From Chimaeribacter californicus (GTDB taxonomy: Bacteria > Pseudomonadota > Gammaproteobacteria > Enterobacterales > Enterobacteriaceae): a stretch of DNA of 64,000 bases. Every line of letters starts with the position of its first letter. Positions within the stretch are counted from its first letter, which is position 1. Positions 56,477 through 64,000 of the stretch are shown here, piece by piece. The position numbers and the translations under genes are program-made. The DNA is taken from assembly GCF_002858675.1 (NCBI RefSeq), contig NZ_PJZF01000002.1:124001-188000 (forward strand). Direction: 5' to 3'. The notes under the pieces are model-generated. The model ran no database searches. It was not told the origin of the DNA and worked only from the letters and a program-made list of their open reading frames with translations.

Positions 56477-58080
56477 TCCCCGGCTGGCAACGGCCCGGCC
56501 TGCTGGCGGGCGCGCTGCTGCTGGGTGTGGCCGGGCTGGCGTTCGGTGCGATCCTATTTCATGCACCGGCGCTGGCGTGGCGCACGCTGGCCGATGACAC
56601 CTATTTATGGCATGTGGTGCGCTTCACCTTTTTACAGGCGCTGCTGTCGGCGGTCTGTTCGGTGGTGCCCGCGCTGTGGCTGGCGCGGGCGCTGTTCCGC
56701 CGCCGCTTCCCCGGCCGGGCGCTGCTGTTGCGGCTCTGCGCCATGACGCTGGTGCTGCCGGTGCTGGTGGCGGTGTTCGGCCTGCTCAGCGTCTATGGGC
56801 GGCAGGGCTGGCTCGCGGAGATCTGCGGCGGGCTCGGCGTGCCTTACACCTTCTCGCCCTATGGCTTGCAGGGCATTTTGCTGGCGCATGTGTTCTTCAA
56901 CCTGCCGCTGGCCGCCCGGTTGCTGTTGCAGTCCCTGGAGAATATCCCGGTGGAGCAGCGCCAGCTGGCGGCGCAGCTCGGCATGAACGGCTGGCAACAG
57001 TGGCGTTTCGTGGAGTGGCCCGCCGTGCGGCGGCAATTGCTGCCCGCTGCCGCGCTGATCTTTATGCTCTGCTTTGCCAGCTTTGCCACCGTGCTGTCCC
57101 TCGGCGGCGGGCCGCAGGCCACCACCATCGAGCTGGCGATCTATCAGGCGCTGAGTTACGACTACGATCTCAGCCGGGCGGCGATGCTGGCGCTGATCCA
57201 GCTCAGCTGTTGTCTGGGGCTGGTGCTGCTGAGCCAGCGCCTCAGCCAGGCGCTGCCCGCCGGGCATACACAGGCCGCGCAGTGGCGTAACCCGCAGGAC
57301 AGCGCCCTCGCCCGGTTTACGGATGGCGTGGTGATTGCGCTGGCATTATTACTGATCCTGCCGCCGCTGCTGGCAGTGGTGGCGGACGGTGCCAACCGCG
57401 CGCTGTTGGGCGTGCTGCAACAGCCGGTGCTATGGCAGGCGCTCACTACCTCACTGCGGATTGCGCTGGGTGCCGGGCTGCTCTGCGTGGTGCTGACCAT
57501 GATGCTGCTCTGGAGCAGCCGCGAATGGCGGTTGCGCCAGCAGTGCGGCCGGGCGCAGGCGCTGGAGCTGTGCGGCATGGTGATTCTGGCGATGCCGGGC
57601 ATTGTGCTGGCGACCGGCTTCTTCCTGCTGCTGAGCGCTACCGGCGGTTTGCCCACCTCCCCGTGGGCGCTGGTTATCCTCACCAATGCGCTGATGGCGG
57701 TACCCTACGCGCTCAAAGTGCTGGACAACCCAATGCGTGACCTGGCGGAGCGCTATACTCCGCTCTGCCGGGCGCTGGGCATGGGCGGCTGGCAGCGCGT
57801 GCGTTGGGTGGAGCTGAGCGCGCTGCGCCTGCCGCTGGCGCAGGCGATGGCCTTTGCCAGCGTGCTGTCGATGGGGGATTTCGGGGTGGTGGCGCTGTTC
57901 GGCAATGAGCAGTTCCGCACCCTGCCGTTCTACCTTTATCAGCAGATGGGCGCGTACCGCAGCCAGGACGGTGCCGTGACCGCGCTGCTGCTGCTGCTGC
58001 TCTGTTTCCTGCTGTTCACCCTGATTGAACGTTTACCGGAGCGCCGGAAGAATGCCCGAACCGATATTGACGCTGGATAA
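56452..58080 (+). CDS. thiP: Thiamine ABC transporter permease
   Basis: ThiP is the fused-repeat inner-membrane permease of the thiamine importer. The 542 residues have about 12 hydrophobic segments in two halves. Each half has an EAA-like loop: [18 protein letters not shown] (about 178-195) and [18 protein letters not shown] (about 440-457). It begins [12 protein letters not shown] as in E. coli. It is coupled to thiB (25-nt overlap) and thiQ (29-nt overlap). Confidence 0.97.
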   Translation: MANRRQPLIPGWQRPGLLAGALLLGVAGLAFGAILFHAPALAWRTLADDTYLWHVVRFTFLQALLSAVCSVVPALWLARALFRRRFPGRALLLRLCAMTLVLPVLVAVFGLLSVYGRQGWLAEICGGLGVPYTFSPYGLQGILLAHVFFNLPLAARLLLQSLENIPVEQRQLAAQLGMNGWQQWRFVEWPAVRRQLLPAAALIFMLCFASFATVLSLGGGPQATTIELAIYQALSYDYDLSRAAMLALIQLSCCLGLVLLSQRLSQALPAGHTQAAQWRNPQDSALARFTDGVVIALALLLILPPLLAVVADGANRALLGVLQQPVLWQALTTSLRIALGAGLLCVVLTMMLLWSSREWRLRQQCGRAQALELCGMVILAMPGIVLATGFFLLLSATGGLPTSPWALVILTNALMAVPYALKVLDNPMRDLAERYTPLCRALGMGGWQRVRWVELSALRLPLAQAMAFASVLSMGDFGVVALFGNEQFRTLPFYLYQQMGAYRSQDGAVTALLLLLLCFLLFTLIERLPERRKNARTDIDAG

Positions 58081-58765
58081 GCTGACCTACCTTTACCACC
58101 ACCTGCCGATGCGCTTTGACCTGGCGGTGAAGCCCGGCGAACGTGTGGCGGTGCTGGGGCCGAGCGGCGCGGGCAAAAGTACCCTGCTTGGCCTGATCGC
58201 CGGTTTCCTCCCCGCCAGCAGCGGCACCTTACAGATCGCCGGTGCAGACCACCGCGACACGCCACCGGCGAGACGCCCGGTATCGATGCTGTTTCAGGAG
58301 AACAACCTGTTTGCCCACCTGACGGTGCGGCAGAATCTGGGGCTGGGTCTGCACCCCGGCCTGAAACTCACTGCCGGGCAACGGCAGGCGCTGGAGGAGA
58401 TCGCCGCGCAGGTGGGGCTGGAGGAATGCCTGGAACGGTTGCCGTCGCAGCTTTCCGGCGGCCAGCGGCAACGGGTGGCGCTGGCGCGCTGTCTGTTGCG
58501 CAGCCAGCCGCTGCTGTTACTGGATGAGCCGTTCTCGGCGCTTGACCCGGCCTTGCGCAGCGACATGCTGACGCTGCTGGACGACGTGTGCCGCCGCCGC
58601 GCCCTGACGCTGTTAATGGTGTCGCATAATCTGGATGACGCGGCGCGGATTGCGCCGCGCACGCTGCTGGTGGTGGACGGGAGGATTTACTACGACGGCC
58701 CGACCGCCGCGCTGATTGACGGCAGCGCCGCCGAGGCGCGCGTCCTCGGCATTACGCGCACCTGA
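58052..58765 (+). CDS. thiQ: Thiamine ABC transporter ATPase
   Basis: ThiQ is the ATP-binding subunit of the importer. The ATG at 58052 gives 237 residues. Walker [10 protein letters not shown] lies at 36-44, the signature LSGGQRQR near 133-140 and Walker [14 protein letters not shown] just after. The sequence [11 protein letters not shown] matches E. coli ThiQ. A 9-residue upstream extension is possible but not family-like. It ends the thiBPQ operon and is convergent with yabI (gap 1 nt). Confidence 0.97.
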   Translation: MPEPILTLDKLTYLYHHLPMRFDLAVKPGERVAVLGPSGAGKSTLLGLIAGFLPASSGTLQIAGADHRDTPPARRPVSMLFQENNLFAHLTVRQNLGLGLHPGLKLTAGQRQALEEIAAQVGLEECLERLPSQLSGGQRQRVALARCLLRSQPLLLLDEPFSALDPALRSDMLTLLDDVCRRRALTLLMVSHNLDDAARIAPRTLLVVDGRIYYDGPTAALIDGSAAEARVLGITRT

Positions 58766-58766
58766 C

Positions 58767-59534
58767 TCAGTACGCCAGCACCTGCCACAGCAAGCGGCGG
58801 TAGACCGGCATCAGCGGGTGGTTGAACAGCATCACCAGGCAGGCGACTGCCGCCACGGTGACCAGCCCGCACACCCAGCGCAGCCGCGCCAGCGGCAAGC
58901 GGCGTGACAGCCAGTCTTCACTGCGTTTGCCGTCGCGGAACCAGCGCCAGCCCAGCCAGGCCGCCAGCCACACCGCCACAAAGGCCGCCAGCAGCAGCCA
59001 GCGGAAATGCGCGACGTCCGCCCCGGCCGGAATACCTATCGCCACCCCTGCCAGAATGCCCGGCAGGAAGTAGACCGGCGGCCAGGTCAGGCAGCCCACC
59101 ACGTTCGGCACGGCAAACGTCAGCGGTTTCAAATCCAGCATCCCGGCCACCAGCGGCACCAGCGGGCGGGTCGGGCCGATAAAGCGCCCCACCAGCACCG
59201 TGGCAAAACTGTGCTTATGCAGCGCGTGGCGGGTTTTGCTCATCAGGGATTTATGCTTCTTCAGGAATGACCAGCGTTGCAGCGGCCCTTTGAAACGGTG
59301 GCCGATGTAATAGGAGAGCCAGTCACCGGCGAAACACCCGATAATCCCTGCCGCCCAGGCCTCGTAAAAATTGACCCGCCCACTGCCGATCAGCGCGCCG
59401 AGGGACGCCATCATCACCGTGCCCGGCAGCAGCAGCCCCACCAGTGCCAGCGACTCCAGAAACGCCACCAGGCCAACCGCCATCAGTGAAAAGGCCACAG
59501 ACTGGGTAATCAGATGTTCAAGGTAAGATTCCAT
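58767..59534 (-). CDS. yabI: DedA-family membrane protein YabI
   Basis: This polytopic inner-membrane protein belongs to the DedA/VTT family, members of which act in undecaprenyl phosphate or lipid recycling. The specific role of YabI is not established. The ATG at 59532-59534 gives 255 residues (E. coli 254); a TTG at 59546 would add four. Family features are FLESLALVGLLLPGT (about 26-40), the motif GRFIGPTRPLVPLVAG and the RPLVP loop. Unlike in E. coli K-12, araC-araBAD does not follow it. Confidence 0.95.
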   Translation of the reverse strand: MESYLEHLITQSVAFSLMAVGLVAFLESLALVGLLLPGTVMMASLGALIGSGRVNFYEAWAAGIIGCFAGDWLSYYIGHRFKGPLQRWSFLKKHKSLMSKTRHALHKHSFATVLVGRFIGPTRPLVPLVAGMLDLKPLTFAVPNVVGCLTWPPVYFLPGILAGVAIGIPAGADVAHFRWLLLAAFVAVWLAAWLGWRWFRDGKRSEDWLSRRLPLARLRWVCGLVTVAAVACLVMLFNHPLMPVYRRLLWQVLAY

Positions 59535-59713
59535 AAATTCCAACAAGGTTGTGGCGTAAATTCATCATTTTGCCGCTGAATTGTTAACGCGGTTATTCAC
59601 GCAGTCAATCAATGAATTGTATGTGTATTTAGCAAACACTACCGGCGTTGGACATCACCTGTATAAAAAACCATACTACGTCCATCTGTTCCCCTCGCCC
59701 CAAAGGTAGCCCC

Positions 59714-62083
59714 GTGACCCCAGCCCGCCAGGGATTTATCCTGACCCGCCACTGGCGTGATACGCCCACCGGCACAGAGATTGAGCTCTGGCTGGCCACC
59801 GATAGCGGCCCGCAGAAAGTCTGCCTGCCGCCCCAGCAGGCGGTGGCGTTCCTGCCCGCGGAACAGCGCGCACTGGCGGAGCCGGTGTTGCGCGGCGAAA
59901 GCGGTGCGCAGCTGCGCGAGGTGGCGCTGTGTGATTTCCGCCACCGGCCGCAACTGGCGCTCTATTGCCGCCAGCAGCGCCAGCTCTCCCGGCTGGAGCG
60001 GGCGCTGAAAGATCAGGGCGTGACGCTGTATGAAGCGGACATCCGCCCGCCGGAGCGCTTTCTGATGGAGCGCTACATCACCGCGCCGGTCTGGTTCAGC
60101 GGTGAGCCGGGCGCGGACAACACGCTGCGCAATACCAGAATGAAACCGGCCGAAGGCTATCGCCCGCCGCTGAAACTCGCCTCGATTGACATTGAAACCA
60201 GCGGCAACGGCGAGCTGTACTGCATCGGCATTGAGGGCTGCGGCCAGCGGCAGGTTTACATGCTGGGGCCGGAGAACGGCACGCCGCAGCGCGAGGATTT
60301 CACGCTGGAGTATGTCGCCTCGCGCCCGCTGCTGCTGGAGAAGCTCAACCAGTGGCTGGCCGACCACGACCCGGATGTAATCATCGGCTGGAACGTGATC
60401 CAGTTTGACCTGCGGGTATTGCAGAAACACGCCGAGCGTTACGGCATTCCGCTGCGGCTGGGGCGCGGCGGTGCCGCGCTGGAGTGGCGCGAGCATGGCT
60501 TCCGGCAGGGGCACTTCTTTGCGTCGGCCGCCGGGCGGCTGATTATTGACGGCATTGAGGCGCTGAAATCGGCGTTCTGGAATTTCCCGTCGTTCAGCCT
60601 GGAGGCGGTGTCGCAAACGCTGCTGGGTGAAGGTAAGGCTACCGACAACCCTTACCAGCGGCTGGCGGAGATTGAGCAGCGCTTCCGGGAAGACAAACCG
60701 GCGCTGGCGCGCTACAACCTGAAAGATTGCGAACTGGTGACGCGCATTTTCGCCAAAACCGATCTGCTGGCATTCCTGCTGGAGCGCGCCAGCGTCACCG
60801 GGCTGGAAGCAGACCGCAGCGGCGGCTCGGTGGCGGCCTTCAGCCACCTCTATTTCCCGCGCATGCACCGCGCAGGCTTTGTCGCGCCGAACCGGGGCGA
60901 TGTGGAGGAACAGCCCAGCCCCGGCGGCTTTGTGATGGACTCGCGCCCCGGCCTGTATGACTCGGTGCTGGTGCTGGATTACAAAAGCCTTTACCCGTCA
61001 ATTATCCGCACCTTCCTGATCGATCCGGTGGGGCTGGTGGCCGGGCTGCACCAGCCGGATGAGCAGGCGTCCGTTGAGGGGTTCCGCGGCGCGCGCTTCT
61101 CCCGCACCACCCACTGCCTGCCGGAAATTGTGCGGCAGATCTGGCAGGGGCGCGAGGCGGCCAAACAGCAGCAGAACGCCCCGCTGTCACAGGCGCTGAA
61201 AATCATCATGAATGCGCTGTATGGCGTGCTCGGCACCAGCGCCTGCCGCTTTTACGATCCGCGCCTCGCCTCCTCCATCACCCTGCGCGGCCATGCGATC
61301 ATGCACCAGACGCGCGCGCTGATTGAGGCCGAAGGCTATCAGGTTATCTACGGCGACACCGACTCCACCTTTGTCTGGCTCAAACAGCCGCACGACGAGG
61401 CCGCCGCGCAGGAGATTGGCCGGGCGCTGGTGGCGAAGGTGAACCAGTTCTGGCAGCAGCACCTGCGCGAGGAGATGGGGCTGGAGAGCGCGCTGGAGCT
61501 GGAGTTTGAAACCCATTTCTGCCGCTTCCTGATGCCCACCATCCGCGGGGCCGGGGTGGAGCAAGGCAGCAAAAAACGCTATGCCGGGCTGGTACTCCGC
61601 AACGGCGAAGAGAAGATGATCTACAAAGGGCTGGAGACGGTGCGCACCGACTGGACGGCGCTGGCGCAGATTTTCCAGCAGGAACTTTACCAGCGCATCT
61701 TCCACCGGCAGCCCTATCAGGAGTATCTGCGTGACTACGTGGCGCGCACCCGCGCCGGGGAGTTTGATGACCGGCTGGTCTACCGCAAACAGGTGCGCCG
61801 CCCGCTGGCGGAGTACCAGCGCAATGTGCCGCCCCATGCGCGCGCCGCACGGCTGGCGGATGAGGCCAACCTTGCTCAGGGGCGGCCGTTGCAGTACCAG
61901 AAAGGCGGCTGGATCCGCTACGTGATGACCACCGCCGGGCCGGAACCGCTGGAAGCACGCCATGCGCCGCTTGACTACGAGCACTATATTGAGCGGCAGC
62001 TGGAGCCGGTGGCGGACGGCATTTTACCGTTCCTGCAGGACGATTTTGCTACACTGATCACCGGGCAAATGGGATTGTTCTGA
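59714..62083 (+). CDS. polB: DNA polymerase II
   Basis: Pol II is a family B polymerase acting in replication restart and lesion bypass. The GTG at 59714, with RBS AAAGGT, gives 789 residues (E. coli 783) and an N-terminus that aligns from [17 protein letters not shown]. The exonuclease motif SIDIET (Asp159 and Glu161) is present. Polymerase motif [11 protein letters not shown] starts at Asp422 and motif C YGDTDS lies at 546-551. It ends -GQMGLF, a beta-clamp-binding peptide like E. coli GQLGLF. SOS control could not be confirmed: only half a LexA box is seen upstream. Confidence 0.97.
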   Translation: MTPARQGFILTRHWRDTPTGTEIELWLATDSGPQKVCLPPQQAVAFLPAEQRALAEPVLRGESGAQLREVALCDFRHRPQLALYCRQQRQLSRLERALKDQGVTLYEADIRPPERFLMERYITAPVWFSGEPGADNTLRNTRMKPAEGYRPPLKLASIDIETSGNGELYCIGIEGCGQRQVYMLGPENGTPQREDFTLEYVASRPLLLEKLNQWLADHDPDVIIGWNVIQFDLRVLQKHAERYGIPLRLGRGGAALEWREHGFRQGHFFASAAGRLIIDGIEALKSAFWNFPSFSLEAVSQTLLGEGKATDNPYQRLAEIEQRFREDKPALARYNLKDCELVTRIFAKTDLLAFLLERASVTGLEADRSGGSVAAFSHLYFPRMHRAGFVAPNRGDVEEQPSPGGFVMDSRPGLYDSVLVLDYKSLYPSIIRTFLIDPVGLVAGLHQPDEQASVEGFRGARFSRTTHCLPEIVRQIWQGREAAKQQQNAPLSQALKIIMNALYGVLGTSACRFYDPRLASSITLRGHAIMHQTRALIEAEGYQVIYGDTDSTFVWLKQPHDEAAAQEIGRALVAKVNQFWQQHLREEMGLESALELEFETHFCRFLMPTIRGAGVEQGSKKRYAGLVLRNGEEKMIYKGLETVRTDWTALAQIFQQELYQRIFHRQPYQEYLRDYVARTRAGEFDDRLVYRKQVRRPLAEYQRNVPPHARAARLADEANLAQGRPLQYQKGGWIRYVMTTAGPEPLEARHAPLDYEHYIERQLEPVADGILPFLQDDFATLITGQMGLF

Positions 62084-62280
62084 CGCGGGCGGTTTACGAC
62101 AAATAACGGCGTTTGGCAGGTGACGAAACCGCGACCTTCCATTACCATAGCGCCCTTTCCCATTTTTGCACCTCTCCCAGAGACTCCGCGCCCCGGCATG
62201 GCAGCGTTGCTATTGTCCGGATAACGCACGCAAAGCAGTAAAAAAACGCACGGCCCGATACATCAACACAGAGAGTAACT

Positions 62281-64000
62281 ATGCCCTTTAAACTTGGTCA
62301 ACGCTGGATAAGCGACACGGAAAGCGAATTAGGATTAGGCACTGTAGTCGCGCTCGATACGCGTATGGTGACACTGCTTTTCCCCGCGACGGGTGAGAAC
62401 CGCCTCTATGCCAGAAATGACTCACCGATCACCCGCGTGATGTTCAACCCGGGTGACACCATCAACAGCCACGAAGGCTGGCAGTTGAAAGTTGACGAGG
62501 TTAAAGAAGAGAACGGCCTGCTGACCTACATCGGCACCCGTCTGGATACTGACGAGGCCGCCGTTGCGCTGCGTGAGGTGCTGCTGGACAGCAAACTCAC
62601 CTTCAGCAAGCCGCAGGACCGGCTGTTCGCCGGGCAGATCGACCGGATGGACCGCTTTGCGCTGCGCCTGCGGGCGCGTAAATACCAGCGTGAGCAGTTC
62701 CGCCTGCGCTGGAGCGGCCTGCGCGGGATGCGTGCCAGCCTGATCCCACACCAGTTGCACATCGCCCATGAAGTGGGCCAGCGCCATGCGCCGCGCGTGC
62801 TGCTGGCGGATGAGGTGGGCCTCGGCAAAACCATTGAGGCCGGGATGATCATCCATCAGCAACTGCTCTCCGGCCGTGCCGAGCGCGTGCTGATCGTGGT
62901 GCCGGAAACCCTCCAGCACCAGTGGCTGGTGGAGATGCTGCGCCGCTTCAACCTGCGTTTCTCCCTGTTTGATGATGAGCGTTACGCCGAATCGCTGCAT
63001 GACGCCACCAACCCGTTTGAAAGTGAGCAACTGGTTATCTGCTCGCTGGATTTCGTGCGCCGCAACAAAAGCCGCCTGGAGCAGATGGCCGATGCCGCCT
63101 GGGATCTGCTGGTCGTCGATGAGGCGCACCACCTCGCCTGGAGCGAAGAGGCCCCAAGCCGAGAATACCAGGTGGTTGAGCAACTGGCGGAACACACCGC
63201 CGGGGTGCTGCTGCTGACCGCCACGCCGGAGCAGCTCGGCCCGCAGAGCCACTTTGCGCGCCTGCGCCTGCTCGACCCGAACCGCTTCCACGACTATCAG
63301 GAGTTCGTGGCCGAGCAGCAACAGTACCGCCCGGTGGCGGATGCGGTGACGCTGCTGTTGAGCGGCGACCGCCTCTCCAATGATGAACAGAACCTGCTGG
63401 GCGAGATGATCGCCGAGCAGGACATCGAGCCGCTGCTGGCCGCCGCCAACGGTGACGGCGAAGACAGCGAGGCCGCACGCCGCGAGCTGATCACCCTGCT
63501 GATGGATCGCCACGGCACCAGCCGCGTGCTGTTCCGTAACACCCGTAACGGCGTGAAAGGCTTCCCGCACCGCGTGCTGCATGAGATCCGCCTGCCGCTG
63601 CCGGCGCAGTACCAGACGGCAATCAAGGTCTCCGGCATTATGGGGGCCAAAAAGAGCACCGAAGATCGCGCGCGTGACATGCTCTACCCGGAGCGCATCT
63701 ATCAGGAGTTCGAAGGCGAGAACGGCACCTGGTGGAACTTCGACCCGCGCGTCGAGTGGCTGATGGGCTTTTTGACCAGCAACCGCGACGAAAAAGTGCT
63801 GGTGATCTGCGCCAAAGCGGAAACCGCGCTGCAACTGGAGCAGGTGCTGCGTGAGCGTGAAGGCATCCGCGCCGGGGTGTTCCACGAAGGGCTGTCGATC
63901 ATCGAACGTGACCGCGCGGCGGCCTATTTCGCCTCCGCCGAAGAGGGCGCGCAGGTGCTGCTCTGCTCGGAGATCGGCTCTGAAGGGCGTAACTTCCAGT
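62281..64000 (+). CDS. rapA: RNA polymerase-associated ATPase RapA (3' end cut by window)
   Basis: RapA (HepA) is a Swi2/Snf2-type translocase that recycles RNA polymerase. The 573 visible residues start [20 protein letters not shown]. They include the N-terminal Tudor-like domains (about 1-107), Walker A DEVGLGKT at 177-184, DEAH at 280-283 and the start of the second helicase lobe. The frame is open to the window end, where the gene is truncated. The ATG is preceded by AGAGAGT. It follows polB by 197 bp, as in E. coli. Confidence 0.98.
   Translation, partial: MPFKLGQRWISDTESELGLGTVVALDTRMVTLLFPATGENRLYARNDSPITRVMFNPGDTINSHEGWQLKVDEVKEENGLLTYIGTRLDTDEAAVALREVLLDSKLTFSKPQDRLFAGQIDRMDRFALRLRARKYQREQFRLRWSGLRGMRASLIPHQLHIAHEVGQRHAPRVLLADEVGLGKTIEAGMIIHQQLLSGRAERVLIVVPETLQHQWLVEMLRRFNLRFSLFDDERYAESLHDATNPFESEQLVICSLDFVRRNKSRLEQMADAAWDLLVVDEAHHLAWSEEAPSREYQVVEQLAEHTAGVLLLTATPEQLGPQSHFARLRLLDPNRFHDYQEFVAEQQQYRPVADAVTLLLSGDRLSNDEQNLLGEMIAEQDIEPLLAAANGDGEDSEAARRELITLLMDRHGTSRVLFRNTRNGVKGFPHRVLHEIRLPLPAQYQTAIKVSGIMGAKKSTEDRARDMLYPERIYQEFEGENGTWWNFDPRVEWLMGFLTSNRDEKVLVICAKAETALQLEQVLREREGIRAGVFHEGLSIIERDRAAAYFASAEEGAQVLLCSEIGSEGRNFQ

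Overview
This window is core chromosome of a gamma-proteobacterium of the order Enterobacterales. Gene content, order and protein sequences follow Escherichia coli closely from aceF to rapA (read in reverse). Three differences from E. coli K-12 point to a lineage nearer the Serratia/Yersinia/Rahnella side: a DciA-domain (DUF721) gene sits between secM and lpxC, araCBAD is missing between yabI and polB, and a sugar symporter plus GH43 glycosidase pair sits between aroP and ampE. The genus cannot be fixed from sequence alone. I see no insertion sequence, prophage, CRISPR array, tRNA or rRNA.

Layout. 1-9.3 kb: pyruvate dehydrogenase operon pdhR-aceE-aceF (minus strand, aceF cut by the window edge), divergent aromatic amino acid permease aroP, then the GPH symporter and GH43 enzyme. 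9.5-22.8 kb: ampE-ampD (minus), nadC and the type IV pilus genes ppdD-hofB-hofC (plus), guaC (minus), coaE-zapD-yacG (plus), mutT, secA and secM (minus), and the DciA-like gene (plus). 22.8-40.8 kb: the complete division and cell wall (dcw) cluster on the minus strand, transcribed from the mra promoter at about 40.75 kb: mraZ-rsmH-ftsL-ftsI-murE-murF-mraY-murD-ftsW-murG-murC-ddlB-ftsQ-ftsA-ftsZ-lpxC. Most junctions overlap or abut, which implies translational coupling. 41.4-51.9 kb: cra, ilvIH and leuO (minus), then the leu leader peptide and leuABCD (plus). 52-58.8 kb: setA, the SgrS/SgrT sugar-stress RNA and divergent sgrR, then a TPP riboswitch and thiBPQ. 58.8-64 kb: yabI, polB and the 5' part of rapA.

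The regulatory DNA is readable in unusual detail. There is a perfect PdhR operator, an FNR box and paired TyrR boxes between pdhR and aroP. The mra promoter carries 10-bp-spaced MraZ boxes. The leu attenuator, the SecM arrest motif, a thi-box riboswitch with a visible alternative pairing, and SgrS with an embedded 56-codon SgrT are all present.

No clearly new multi-gene system is present. The observations most worth a second look are: the DciA-type helicase-loader homologue in a lineage expected to use DnaC; a diverged SecM arrest motif; the SgrS seed change; a possible plus-strand transcript between mraZ and cra; an uncharacterised ATGACCAT repeat family upstream of pdhR/aroP; the dyad upstream of the symporter/GH43 pair; and two short tandem arrays placed just after gene 3' ends.
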